This document shows positions 23,297 to 36,755 of a stretch of 64,000 nt of DNA, piece after piece. Positions within the stretch are counted from its first letter, which is position 1. Each line of letters begins with the position of its first letter. The position numbers and the translations under genes were made by a program. Origin of the DNA: Arbacia lixula (lineage: Eukaryota > Echinodermata > Echinoidea > Arbacioida > Arbaciidae); the NCBI GenBank assembly GCA_963669155.1, contig OZ022589.1, positions 12,418,374 through 12,482,373 on the forward strand, read 5' to 3'. The notes under the pieces are model-generated. The model had not been told where the DNA came from and did no database searches. It was given only the letters and a program-made list of their open reading frames with translations.

Positions 23297-23652
23297 GTGG
23301 GTCCACGAGAGACTAGCCTCTAGGCTATTGGCTTATTTATAAAAAAATAATAAAAAAAATAGTCTTTTAAAGTACTGCACATCACAGTTCTAAAACGATC
23401 TAAAAGTCAGAATGGATTATTCTAAATGTATTGATTGTTATGTTTAAATATTCTTAAAACTTTCATTTTCTCCATTTCTTATAATGCTTATTTTCCTTTA
23501 CTCAATATTAATTCATATCAAATTCTTATTGACAGTGTATTTATATTCAACCACATGTACGGTATGGATTATGGGTAGACCATAATGATATTGGAAGAAT
23601 GTCTTATTGGTGCATACGGTTAAAGCAATGAATATCCTTGTCTTTCTTGTAG

Positions 23653-23781
23653 GCCTTTGGTCTGTCGTGGGAAGACATCTTACAACACAAGAGCCAGTGC
23701 CTCGGTCTCATCAAGGGGATGACTCAACTTGTCATGCAGAAGTGTGGCAAAGCAGAGAATGTGCACCTAAAGCACACCCGG
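23653..23781 (+). CDS. GalNAc-T exon, degenerate lectin beta repeat
   Basis: Forty-three codons, phase 0, between a TTGTAG acceptor and a GTAAGT donor. It corresponds to the beta repeat, but the usual CLD is CLG and the Q-x-W motif expected near its end is absent (it reads 'KAENVHLKH'). The two cysteines are kept. This suggests the repeat folds but does not bind sugar in the usual way. That is an inference from motif loss. Confidence 0.85.
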
Positions 23782-24560
23782 GTAAGTTACTTTAATTATG
23801 CGCCACCCCTTCAGCTTTCAATGGAATGGTCTCATATACTTTTACGTAGTTCTACTGTTATTACGTTTTGAATCTGCTCATCACGTCTATACAAATTTCC
23901 ATACGACATATGGGGTAAAAGTTCCCATAATGCACCACGGAGCGACATCTTACGCGTAATAATCACAAATCCTCGATACCGCATATTAGGAAACGTCGTC
24001 CCATGATGCCTAGTTCACCCCTGGATTGTATTGAGCAATCCGCCTACAACGGACGTTGGTGGCGCACCACATACAAAAATTATCAGACAGATTCGTGGAG
24101 TCGCGCGATCAGTGGTTTGGCGCGGAGTGTGTACAATGTGAATCAGTGGCGTAATGTGTGTGGGAGAATAAGCGTTGTAAAATACGGCCATTATCCGCAC
24201 TACATGATGGACCTCGCAGCCACTTTCTGATTTTGATAGTAGTCATATCCGCTTCCGGTCTAGTGAAGCCTATTTGAGACCGGAAATGGACATGACTGCA
24301 AACAACAACATCCGGATAATTCTGCGCAGTGCCTTATGGGATGAGAAGTAATTATTCGCCTTAGAAACAGAGATACGGTGGTCACCATCTCTAATGCTTC
24401 ACCTTAGGTTATTATTTTGATTTGCTTGCTTGCTAGCCTGCTTTCCGTCATATTTTAAGAAGGCATGTTGTATGGAATAACCAATGCTTTATTACTCATC
24501 TGCTCATGGTTGTACTATGACCTTTGCTCTTCTTCATTTTCTGTCACGTGACTGCTGTAG

Positions 24561-24710
24561 GGTCATACCATCCAGGAGATGACTACGGGAAAGTGCCTGG
24601 ACTTTAGCGCAGACCGCACCATGGCCGTGCTCAAACACTGCGACGGCAGCAGCAACCAACGCTGGAAGTTCGCCTATTACTACGACAGAAAGGGCCGCTT
24701 GCTGCCATAA
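24561..24710 (+). CDS. GalNAc-T last exon, lectin gamma repeat and C-terminus
   Basis: After a CTGTAG acceptor come 49 codons and a TAA. It encodes the gamma repeat with 'KCLDFS' and 'SNQRWKF', both intact, and a short basic tail 'YYYDRKGRLLP'. The six visible exons give about 270 residues, roughly the C-terminal 45 percent of a typical enzyme. The preceding intron (23782-24560) has nothing recognised. I see no convincing polyadenylation signal close to the stop. Confidence 0.88.
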   Translation, partial: GHTIQEMTTGKCLDFSADRTMAVLKHCDGSSNQRWKFAYYYDRKGRLLP

Positions 24711-26608
24711 TATCACCGTTATCACGCATCTCCGTCCAACGGTGAAGCGTACACATGCTGTAATGGATATAGCGCCATCATGTTCTCTCATTGAGTACCG
24801 AAGCAGTGTGGTCATATCCAACAGGTTTCTGGTCCTAAACAACCTAACATTTAATTGAAAGTTTCCGATATTTTCTAGGACTCTCACGCCCTAATGTCGG
24901 GCACGCCAAGGAGAGTCTTCGTCGTGATCACCGCTGTTTGCTCTACCAACATAGGTTAGAACCAGTTGTCTTGACAATATACTCTTATGCCGTCACACTT
25001 CCTTTGCTAGTCAAGGCCTACCCTGCATGCCCTGAAAATTGCGTGTTTTGCCGCAGTACTGCTACGCTTTTGACCTATCCACGTGTTATGCCGCAGTGTA
25101 CAAAGATTGCGTTCTTGTTGCGCATTTACTGCGCCCTGTAACTGTGACGTTTTTATCATAGGAGTATCTTTCCAACACTATATGCCCCATCGCAGCAACA
25201 CCAGCATGTGTTTCAACGCAATAGGCCTGTTACACCGAGTTTGTTACTTAAACTTAGGCTGCAGTACAACTGCATTTTTACTCCGCTGTAGGGAGATGCA
25301 ACCATTGTTGTTAAATGGCGGAGTTTTTTGCGTATTCTACTCCCTGCATCAATTACTACCCCTAACAAAATAAGAACCAAGGCGTGCTATAAACCGTATA
25401 GCCTATCTCAATGATCACGTGCTATTCTTACACAGTGCCACCTAGGGTTTTACGTCCTGCTTGATGTAGCGCAGTGTTACCGCACAGTAGCGCATCCTTA
25501 ACGCAAACTCTCAACACTGACGCTAGTTTACTCGGGAGCATTTTGCCGCTTCGGCTCAACACTTTTTAGCTATAGTAGGACGCTGGTGTTGTTGCGGCAA
25601 TAATTGATTCATGTAGCGATCTCGACTTTATCACCAACGTTGAAGAACCAATTGACTGGCCCGGCGGAATTGCCGCCGTGCCAAGCGGCAACGGTGAAGG
25701 GCTTTCACGAGAACGTGCCACTGAAGACGCTCATAAAAGTCAGCGTTGATAAAAACAATATCTGTTTAAAGATATAAAAGTAGGACCGAAGGTGAGGAAT
25801 AATTTTGTAAATAGTACGGAATCGCGGTCTTAACCCTCCGTATGCTAGATAAACTTGCTTCTCTATGGGAAATGTGTGTATTACTTGTGAGTAAAGGCAC
25901 ATGTGACTCACAGAGGGCTTATACACGAATGTGTTATCCATACTCACTCGGCGTTGCGCATGGTGCAGCATTACAGAGCATTAGACGCCTGTGTCGCGCG
26001 ACGGTGATGTGGATAGTAACAGCCGAGTGAACATGATGCAATCGCTTATGTCTCCCATTGTTAACATCAGTTGCCACTCTAAACGCCTCTATTACTTTGA
26101 GAGGCCCGTTTAGAGGAGCATTCGGTCAATCCTTTTTTTTAGGATATACGTGTAATGTCTTACAATAATTTTTGTGCGTTCATTCTAAATTATTTTCATG
26201 CGAAAAGTACTATATGTCAAATGACTTGATGTATGCCTACTTCGTTAATGTTGAAAGCATAACGAAGACTTCATTGCTTATGTAATGAAATCGCTCAAGA
26301 TAAATTTAAGTCATCAACAAGTACACCATCATTTGTATTTGTTTTATCAGAAAGATTTAAAGATTAGAAGTTGCAATAAAGTTGATAAATCGAAATATTA
26401 TTACTTACATTCCATGTTCATATCCACATATTTGATGTTATTATTTTGTGTAGGCCATTATGTAGACCAAGAGTGCAATGAGTTCTATATTCCAAATGTT
26501 GAAATTTCATGCTTTTAGCTGGTGCATATCACTGCTTGTTTTAAGGACTACTTCTTAAGAAGCACAACTATAATCGGAAGCTTATCGCGATTTGGCAAAT
26601 TGCATCAT
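24711..26608. other. No recognised feature downstream of GalNAc-T
   Basis: The 3' flank and intergenic sequence up to copy 2 of the large duplication. Short frames here have no recognised domain. A block near 25020-25600 is locally rich in TTGCGxxxTACTGC words but does not resolve into a clean tandem repeat. Confidence 0.5.
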
Positions 26609-28632
26609 AACTTTTTTAGAATCCATCCAACTTTTCTGAAGCGTACGCCAATGTTCTCTTTTTATATTCATGTGGCGTTTTTGAAACAACTTATTTAAAG
26701 ATTTGTTCTCGTTTTGTTGTTCATACTTTTGAGGTATTTATTATCATTTATGTTGTTTACAAAAATATAAATAAACTTCATATCTAGACACATTCAAATA
26801 GGTCTGGGAACGTTTTGGGATTTTATTTAGTAAACAACACTTGAACGGTTGAATATTATTTTTGTTTAACATATGTGATAGATTTGCTGCACTTTCGTCT
26901 GCTTAAAGCTGTACTTATTTGTTTCTTTACTTTAACTTTGTAATTATCAAATTCTAAGAACGCAGTGTCTCGTGCGCCAGAGGGATCAGATTTGATATTT
27001 ATTGCTTAGTAGAAATGTACATTATCATTACTGACGTCAATGGCAAAATTGGACGGGCCTAGGGGAGATTGAATCAGATGGTAAACTTACTTAGAAAATG
27101 CACTTTTACAGTAATTTAGATTAGTGCAAAATCCTTACCTGGATTTGTCGTTTGTCATGCATAAGTATGGAAACGTGATTTATTGCAAACTCAAAGTTTT
27201 ACAGACTACACACGTCGCGACATTAGGTATTGATTTAAACGCTAAACGCGAATCGGTGAATCGTCTGTATTAGAAGCGTGCTTCGATATTCGCTGGTCCG
27301 GTTTTGCTCGTATCGTGTACCTCACAATAGGAACCAGCAAATGGTGCTTGGGCTACCCATGACTGACGACTTTCGCTGAAGTTTTAACACTTAAAATACG
27401 GCAGTGTTAAATAACGCATGTTTGTGTCGTCGTATATAGGAGAGTGTTAGATTAGCGCACCAGTATTTGATGTAGCACACTTGATCTGCCTGGTGTCGGG
27501 ATTAACACAAATGACGCGTAACACGTTTAAACATTATGAAGAAATTAGTCTTCCATGATTTCATCTCAAATCAAGGCGATTCAACAGTTGAGAAATCAAA
27601 ATCAAAACCTACCGAATGTGTTATCAATTATAATTGAGAAAGGTTCAATTTGCGGTCGTTACTGTATCTACGTAATATTATTAGAAAGCCTGACTTTGTG
27701 CATATCTTCACTTTGTATTTGTAAACCGTAAGACGGTGTTTGATATAATTTAGAATTACCACAAAAAGAATGTGAAACCTTGAAGAACATATGAATATAA
27801 ATCTATATATTTATGGAACTAAAAGTACTATAATATTAAAAAGAAAGGCCAAATGAAAGCAACATATTTTGCATGAACCTCAGTTTTTGTTCTCGTGATA
27901 GTTTTGGTCTTTCAATAATTTGTATGGTAGAGAGAGAGGGGGGGAGACAGACAGAAAGAAAGAAAGAGAGACACTCAGAGAGAGAAAGAGAGAGATAGGG
28001 AGAGAGAGAATGGCAGACAGAGAGAAAGAGAGACAGACAGATAGACAATGGAAACAGAGAGAAGAAGAGAACGATGTAGGAGGTATGAAAAATTGAAGAT
28101 GTAAATGCAGCGAGGGAGAGGAGAGAGAAATTGAAATATGTAGAATAAAAAGATAGAGGAAGGAAAAGTGTCTGTAGAGTATAGAAGAAGGAATTAAATG
28201 AGATGAAGAGAAAACACAATGAACGGAGGGCATGTTCAGTATTTAGGAGATAACATTTAAAGGAATATTGCTCATGAGATTCATATAATCAAGATAAATG
28301 TGAACTGAAAGACATAAGACTCATGAAAGCCAAATCCGTGTGGTTACCGTGGAAGGCGGAATTATTTTTAGGTATAGCGCCATCATCGAATAATCATGAA
28401 TATGCAGCTGTTCGGGGGAAAGGGTTTTGTGAACATCGATCTCGATGATCGTGAATCGGAGAGACAAAGAAAGGGACAGACTTCAAACTGCTTTCCTTAG
28501 CACAAGGACACATGAAGGAAGAGATAGAAGAGAAAGATTGGAGGGTGGAGACGTAGACAGTGAAAGAGACAAGCAGTGCATGAAAAGAGTGAAGGAAACT
28601 AGACAGATGTTGGAAGGCAGGGTAGTATAAAG

Positions 28633-28737
28633 ACGGATTCACATCAGATCCGACTTCCGACATTCCGACACGACAAATGACTTTCCTACAATGGATCATG
28701 TGTCGTATGTCGGAATGTCGGATGTCAGATCCGGTGT
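28633..28737. repeat. Short foldback element (copy 2)
   Basis: The copy-2 counterpart of the inverted repeat at 2058-2163. It has a few substitutions but the hairpin arms are kept. Confidence 0.7.
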
Positions 28738-29928
28738 AATTCTGCCTTCAGATAGCTGGTCATGGGTCACATAGTGGCTGTAAAAAGATCTTGTTGAAAA
28801 ACATCATATGTTGTTTTACTATGATATACTATGTGATAGATGTATGTGTGTTTGCGGCTCTGTAAATTCGTTTACTACCATTTAAATGCATCCTGCTAAT
28901 TATTTCATTCGTATTGTATTCAGAACAAAATATTTTTAGTGAATGAAGATATGGCTGACACTTACAGATTAACATGACAGTACTTAAATCACATTATAGT
29001 TTGGGAAGGAAAATTGTTTTGTAGAAGTTAATGGATAATATCGGCAAGTGGAGAAAGAAGGTAAGAATTGAAATGAGGAAGAATGTGACGAAGAAAAAGA
29101 AGAGATATTATGAGTAGATAGGACAGGGGAGAAATGAATGAGAGATGGATGTATAGTTAGCTTGTAAGGGAAATAAATTGTTATATTTTAGTTGTGATAA
29201 TGCTGCAGATCAATCACGTTACTAAGAAGCAATCATTTTTTTTTTATTCTGGAATGGAATAGAGGGAATATATGGCTGTAAAAAGACCTCGTCTTCAATT
29301 GAAGTCATTACGGCATTCCTTAGCTTTTTGCATTGGAGCGCGCAATATTTTGGATTATATATACTTGTTACAACAAAAAAATCTGAATCGAGGAAAACGT
29401 TCTTCCCAGGGGACGAGATTGGAGTTTTGAACCCTCGGGGCAAATAATGAAGATTCTTTATCCAGGCTGGGGTGATTACACGATATGAATTGCTCGGTTT
29501 CTCCATCGGTGATTACTGCTACGATTTACTCTTTTTATCCACTTGTGTTTGCTGGTATGAATTGCTTGGTCTTTCCAGCGGTATTTACTGGAAAAATTGG
29601 TCGGCTTATGCCAATTACCGGGGATCCGCGTGGGATTTTTTTTTATTATGATGGCACGGATCAAACCTATTGTGGGGTTGGTACATGTGTGATTAACGTA
29701 TTTGCATTCAGGGGGGACAATGTCTAGCCCAAAGTAATGATCGGTATTGTCTGACTGAGGTGAGTACTGTGATAGGTGTACAGTGGGGGCATGGTGAAAT
29801 AAAGAGGCAACGGAGAGAGAAATAAAGAGAGTGGGATGAGGGGGAGTTGAGGAAATAGAGGGATGGAGGTGGAGAGAGAATGGAGGAGGAGAGAATGGAG
29901 GATATGGTAGGAAAAATAAATAGAGAAA

Positions 29929-29961
<33 letters not shown>

Positions 29962-30470
29962 GAAAGAGGTGGGGAGTAACTTAAAGGCACATTGCAATGT
30001 CATTAGTATAGTGCATGGAGTAGATTCTGTAGTATGAGCCTACAATATGTCTTGTACTGTAGCTCCTATATATATGACTCAGTTAGGGCGTGTGGAATAG
30101 CCTTCACTCAAGGCACTATGTATTGAATTTTCAAATCAGAGTCTTTGCTTGCAGACTAGAGAGAGGCGGAGGGAGAGAGTGGGTGATCGCGAAAGAGAGA
30201 TCAAGAGGGAGACAGGGGAAAAAAGAGAAGGGCGGTATGTATTGTATTTTAAATCAGAACACTGGTACGATTTTCAGGAGTGCTGCAATGAAAACGAGAT
30301 ATTCAGTTCTGAACATGCTGAAGTCAAAATGCTGAAAACTCTCTTGTGTATTCCAATTGTTGAAAAGTACAAATTCTCGGATTTTATTCGTTCTTTATCA
30401 TAGTAATAACTGTATTAAGTTATACGGGACAACAATGGTGTCATCTGTTCATAGTACCAAGTTGCGTTAT

Positions 30471-30471
<1 letters not shown>

Positions 30472-30510
<39 letters not shown>

Positions 30511-30616
30511 GTTCTCTCTCTTTATCTCTCTCTCTCTCTCGCTCACTCTCTCTCTCACTCTCTCTCTCTTTTTATCCCCTCCCTCTCTCTCTCTCTTCAC
30601 CTCTCTCTCTCTCTTT

Positions 30617-30680
<64 letters not shown>
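30472..30680. repeat. (CT)n microsatellite (copy 2)
   Basis: Counterpart of 3908-4115, with different interruption pattern and a poly-C run near 30618. Confidence 0.85.
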
Positions 30681-30681
<1 letters not shown>

Positions 30682-33383
30682 ATCTCAACCTCTACATATT
30701 CCAATAAACATGTATATGCCTGTCTATCTATGTCTCGTTCTCTCTCTTGCTTACTCTTTCTGTCTCTTATTGTTCTCTTTCTACCTTCCTTTCTTCGTGA
30801 GAAAATACATTTACGGAGATATCACAATAAGATGAACTCGTTAACGATTGCCGCCTATCTTTACAAATCAACATGCTCGACAACATAATAAAGTTCAAGT
30901 TATGGTATGAAAGAAAACGCATTATGGTCCACCTGACAAAGAATTCCCTCTAACCCGTTCACAAACTGATCTGTACCGAACAAGGGAGGCCAATCCATAA
31001 GTACCTTTTGGGTGGACACACAACTAGCGCTAAAAGAAAATCATCTCTGACAAGAGCATAAATGTTGGTGTTGTCAAGTGTGCGCGGGAAAGCGTCATGA
31101 GAAATTCGACGTGCTCTTTTTAACTAGAGTCGTCTGCGTCAATCGTGATGCCAGTGTTCGTCCGAGGAGCTACCAACCTAGGAAAGCTACCTCCGTGGTT
31201 CATTGCATCATCTCGCAGCTGTAATTGCATACTGCACTGAACTCTTGGGACACATTTCATCGATGTATGCAGACCAGCCTGGGGTGGGAATAATATCACC
31301 GCCAAGAAATGATCATCATCGTTGATATCACCATGCGGGAATCCTGATCAACACGTGAGTTTGCTGTGGCGATCTTCCATTTCACTCATTCTAATCATTT
31401 CACGTAACATATAACGATTGAGTATGTTTGCATTTAAAATATAGTCTCCTTCTTTGTAGTAATGATGAGTATAAATCGTCACCCCACTGGTCAGGGTTAA
31501 TTCTCTCATTACCATTGGCACAAAGATGTGTGTAGTAAGCCAATGGGGATTTCGAGGCATGGTAATGAAAGGTTTACGGGCTTAGTTAGAGGCAGGCAAC
31601 CTGTACCAATATGATATAGGCCTACTTTAATTTTGTTTTTCATTTTCCTGAATTTACGATTTTTAAAACAAAATATCATGTTGCTCACGAAAAGAAATCT
31701 CAATGTATTTGATTCATTTCATTTTGAATTAATTCACGTTCCCAATCTGTTTCAGGTGAAACAATATTGTACAATCCCAAACAGACTTTGAAGTAGAAAA
31801 AAGATACGTTTATTGTAATGTTTATTTTATTTGCAGCAATGCATACAATCGTATCAGTAGGATACACATGTAGACAAACATTTCGACGCCGGCAATACAC
31901 CTAAAACAAAAGGCTAGTGACAGATATTACTTGATATGTCCACATTCAAAATACCATATCCGTTGCATTGATAACGACATACAGTACGTGATTCCAGTAT
32001 TGAATTCATCGCAGTTGTGATCGGTAACTTTGGCTACGTTATTTCTTGAGGTTTTGTAGGTACAATATGATCTGATCCTAATGGCACCGAGTAAACCATG
32101 AATTTTAAAGAAGTAACATGGAGGGGGGCATTATTTATTTCAAGAAGTTAACGTAAAGTTGTGAAAATTAAGTTCCCAGGATTACAAGCATATCGAAACT
32201 ACATGAAATGTGAACCATTGTTTACATTTGGTACCAGAGACACACACGTCTATCAATAAACACGCACGACATTTCCGTCTTAAGTTTCTAAACATGGGAT
32301 GCATGTATCTCGGATTAAAAAACAGTCATAACATTCTATGATTTATTCCTTGCTTCTCACATTCCAGTAGGTGTTGTCACGCCTCCCGGATCAGGAAAAA
32401 TACCCGTAGTTTATGAGATTAGATTTAGGCCCTGGAATCCATATTCATACTTCCAGAAGTAAATCCGCATGGGAAAGTTTTCGTAGTTGTCATGGTTGTG
32501 AGCGTTAATGTTCGATGGGATAGAAGTACTTGCAGTTTGCTTTCACCATGTTCACATTGAAAGTATCCCCGCGACTTTGGAGAAATATCTATACTTTTGA
32601 GAACTAACCTGCTACATGACTAGTTTATTGTTACTTGTACGAGGTGTTAACACTTTTGAAAAATGATCAAAAATAAATTACAACTCAAATCAAGCAAATC
32701 AAAGGATATCAAAACACCACAATGACCACAATGACCTGCCAATCCACTAGCAACTGCCATCACAGTGTCATTATCAATGCACGATGCTTGTGGAAGAAAC
32801 AAAGTTGTGGGTTGCATGATATGTGTGATGAACGTTGACCATGTTTGTGTTCTGAATTAAAAGTGTGATACCCACAAATCTATACACACCGATCTATAGA
32901 TCCAAATTTGGGTCAAAAGTAAAAATTTCATTAAATATTCACAGGATTATTACAAAAACAGTAATTGATGAACTGTCACAAAACCTGCTTCTTAAATTTA
33001 AAAAAAAAAATGGATGTTCCTTGACTTTATAATGTGTGAAATTAGGCTTGATTCGAGTTTTAACTTAGTTTTAATCATACTTCAAAATTGTCAAAAGTTT
33101 TTTTAACGCCTGAAACTTTCGTTCCACACGTGGAAAATGACAGGTGTTTTAGATCGGGGTAAAGAACCCGATGAGATAATATCAGGTACCTTTGTTCGGA
33201 TCGGGTATGTGTGAAAGCGCGTAGTGTAAACGCGCCTAGAGTGAAAGCACCCAGTGTAAACAGGGCTGCCTGGGCATGTATGCCTGGAGCCCGGTTTGCA
33301 TGTCTACCGCTCAGATTCTCCGACAGAATAAACTAATGATGGTTCATCTCGGTTTCTTACTACGGCCCACGGTACAACCATGG

Positions 33384-33527
33384 TATGGAAGCAGGAGACC
33401 GTCAAAAACACGGAATTACGTCGTGTAGCAATTGGAATTACCACACGACGCAATTATTTAGGTCGTGTGGCAATTCCAATTGCTACACGACGTAATTCCG
33501 TATTTTTGACGGTCTCCTGCTTCCATA
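33384..33527. mobile_element. 144-bp palindromic MITE, present only in copy 2
   Basis: A near-perfect hairpin with arms TATGGAAGCAGGAGACCGTC... and ...GACGGTCTCCTGCTTCCATA. It is flanked by CCATGG at 33378-33383 and 33528-33533. Copy 1 has a single CCATGG at the matching site (around 6819-6825) and no insertion. The element is therefore a clean insertion with a 6-bp target duplication (7 bp if the A is counted). Confidence 0.88.
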
Positions 33528-33593
33528 CCATGGACCCTGTAGGATCCATGGTACATGTACAACAAGCGTTTAGGCCGTACCCAGATCGCTGAT

Positions 33594-33945
33594 CTTAAAG
33601 GGAGGGTAGCCCTTTTGCGAGTTAAAACAAAGTTGTGTAAAAACAACGGAAATGGAAGAAAATACTGTGTAAGAACTTTCCTCACATTATTAGAATGGGA
33701 ACGGAATTATATGGATTGCTAGACTCTGAGGAGGTTCCACTAGCCCTGAAACTGGAAGCCGTACCCAATTCGCTAGCCTAAAGGACAGAGTGGTCCGTTT
33801 GCAAACCAAAACAAAGTTGTGTAAAAACGATGAAAAATGGAGAAAAATAATTAGAAATTCCCTCATATTATTAAAACTGGAACGGAATTAAAACAATCGC
33901 TATATTTCGAGGAGGCTCATATAGCCGAGAAACCGGAGACCGGCG
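33594..33945. repeat. Two tandem, diverged 'TTAAAGG' repeat units (copy 2)
   Basis: Copy-2 counterpart of 6877-7230, with the same two-unit arrangement. Confidence 0.65.
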
Positions 33946-34932
33946 TCCGCATCGGCAGTGCCTGTTATGACGCGAGCGATGCCCGTGGACCGACGCGTCG
34001 GGCACTGACATGGTAAACATGGTATACGAATTGAGACTATGGTCGCTAATAAACGGGGTGTTTCAAATGTAAACAAGAAAGTTTTTTGCTACTTCTGAAT
34101 AGGATCGCAACACTTGGAGTGTGAGATGTTATGTATGATATGGTTTGGGTATATTTCTGATCCACGTGTAGTTTCCTTGTATCATCCACACTCCGTTGAA
34201 TTTAGTCTGGAAACACCAACATTTTTAGCTGGGCGAAGCATGGTTAAATAATATCGTGAGTTTTTTTTTTTTGCATTACTTTCACCTCTATTATACATGT
34301 TTTCTATCGGGCAACAGTGCTTCTGCATGACAAGCAGATGGAAGCCAATTCGTAAGTTAGACCGGCATGGGAAAAAGCATACCCGTTGTTGGCGACGTTC
34401 GTCTCCCATCAACATGATAAAAAAGGAATGAGTGTTATTGTTCAAAACCTTGTTTTATTGGGTTAAGTCCAAGAAAGTTAGCAACCGAGAAATAACAGAA
34501 CAAATCAAATGCACTCGCGCATGAATAAAGCTCCTCTAAAACAATCGTGGCAACTACGTACTTCTAAAAATAACGGGACAGCCATGAAAATGTCGTCTAC
34601 CATAAGCCTTAGCTCATAAAAACACTTATTGCTCACACATAAGTTTTCAAATAGACACTTAAAAACGCAACGAGCCGAATAATGCATGTTTGTTAAATTG
34701 CGCATCACCGTAGCAAGGAATGCCATTTTACCCTGTATCAAAAGCATGGAACATGACGAATCCGTAAATACAAAAACTTGGTTATTGTTCTGTATTGCCT
34801 CCTGAAACCATTTCATTGTTCACTTCTCAATAGAGCTTAAGTGTTTGTCTCGTTGGATCTTCCCGCACTTTTATGTCTTTAATCTGTTTTGGTGAAACGC
34901 AGTTACTTGTGTCTGATGTCGTGCTGGTCCTT

Positions 34933-35808
34933 GTCTCATTTCAGTCTCCTTTCGTCACACAAACAAAAGCAAACTAGATTGTTTTTTTATACTTGTAAAC
35001 AATCAATTTAATACATGTTTTACGCTTGGAAGAGTGCGGTCACCGACACCTCAACAACAAATCATTCTCGACAAAATTAATTACACCTCGAAGGCATATA
35101 AAGCGCCAACTGGCGTCTAACACAAACTGGTATGAACTTGGACGTACGCAAGCTTGCATGCCGATATGAATTACTAAGATTCTACTCGTAATCGTCAAAT
35201 TACAAATTCTGAAGAACATTGCTCTCATAACAGGTGTAAATCTTGCATATTCATGAAACGTCACAATATTTGCAATCTTGGTCGTATATCAATAACACTG
35301 ACCGAACACGCATGTGGATTAGAAATGTGACACGACAACCAGGATTTTGAGAACTTCAACTTGATAACTTGATAACGATTTTGCTTACATAAACAAGCAA
35401 AGTCATGGACCTTGATATAGGCGAAAACAGAGCTAAACCTATTGAGGAAAATTCTCTGAAATTCCTATCTGACCCCGTTAAGCCGATCGAGCAGACCAAA
35501 ATACACTGTATTAGCTCTAAGGTCAACTTATATTTTCTACTCACCCTATCCATCAATTGTACAGAAAATAATTGTTTGAACCACTGAGAATATGGATTTA
35601 TAAATCTCCGTATTTATCGAAAGCTTGTGGGGAAAAAAATGTGTTACTGGTCTGTATGGTGTGGTGACCGCGAATGAAAGCTAAACCGAAACCTCCCCTC
35701 TTCCTAACGTAGCAACAAAAACGTGTTGCGTAACCATATGCAAATGAACATTCCCCTTCAAATGAGATAACAATTCTCTTTCTATACAATGCTAAGAGAA
35801 TTTTACAT
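34933..35808. other. Insertion of about 876 bp present only in copy 2
   Basis: The sequence between the conserved GTCGTGCTGGTCCTT and CCCG(C/T)GTGAATTGA words is absent from copy 1 (break near 8243). It is AT-rich, with no long frame, no obvious terminal repeats and no clear target duplication. It could be an insertion here or a deletion in copy 1. Confidence 0.75.
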
Positions 35809-36103
35809 TCCCGCGTGAATTGAGCTGAGTACAGTTCCAATTTAAGTGGTTATTGTCACTTATCCCATGGTACACGCTCATCTTATGAAACATATTCACA
35901 AACCAATTCTGTCAAAAGCCAACAAACCAACAAAACAACAACATGTAGAAATGGAGGGGGAGGGGGGTCGTTGACTTTGTGTTTGTAAGGAATCCTTGCA
36001 TAAAATATTGGTAAGGAAGAAAATATGCATGTGTCATCGTTCATCAGAGTTTCCAACGGATGATTACTGTCATTCCTGGAAGGTGGGGTGGGGCGGCTCG
36101 TAA

Positions 36104-36125
36104 TGCCCCCCCCCCCCCCCCCCCC
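36104..36125. repeat. Poly-C tract
   Basis: A run of about 22 C, much longer than the matching C run in copy 1 (near 8588). Confidence 0.85.
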
Positions 36126-36692
36126 CTCAATAGGACAAGACTAGAGTCTGAGTTGTAAGTGATGTCTCAATCGGAGACATGCACTACCAAACACTATACA
36201 TGTAGTAGCTTGTCCTTGCCGTTTCAGACGCATTGTTTCAGCCTGACTGACTGAATGACTGACTGGGATAGCACCTGCAAACTAACATCCGACTATCATG
36301 AACACATGCACACGCAGAGATGAAAGACAAGTAACGTGGTAATTTAACCATGTTAACAGTTTACTCGACACACGTCATTATTGAGAGATATCTCGACCCA
36401 TAAGTGACTGCTAACTTTATAGGAAACGCGATGCGATGTGATGGTGTTTTTTTTTTTTTTAGGTTGGGGGGGGGGGGGCACCCTCCCTTCTAATTCCCTT
36501 TTAACCAGATTTATGAAGAAAAAAAAAACACGTTCCAGTTGATTGACGCAATTTATGCATTCATTTTCGTATGGGCTGTCGCTGTGACGATACAATCATG
36601 ATGGAAGCTATTTTCATGTTGTAGTCGATGTAGAAAGTGGGGAGGTGGAGAGAGAGGGGGGGACAGAGTGAGGTATTGCTGGAAGGAGTGGG

Positions 36693-36693
36693 T

Positions 36694-36754
<61 letters not shown>
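36693..36754. repeat. (GA)n microsatellite (copy 2)
   Basis: The copy-2 counterpart of the GA core at 9133-9178, and longer. Confidence 0.9.

Positions 36755-36755
<1 letters not shown>

Noticed and set aside
24003..24230. 75-codon frame in the last GalNAc-T intron
   Set aside because: It lies between two exons with good splice sites, has no recognised domain and would interrupt the lectin domain; no evidence for a separate gene.
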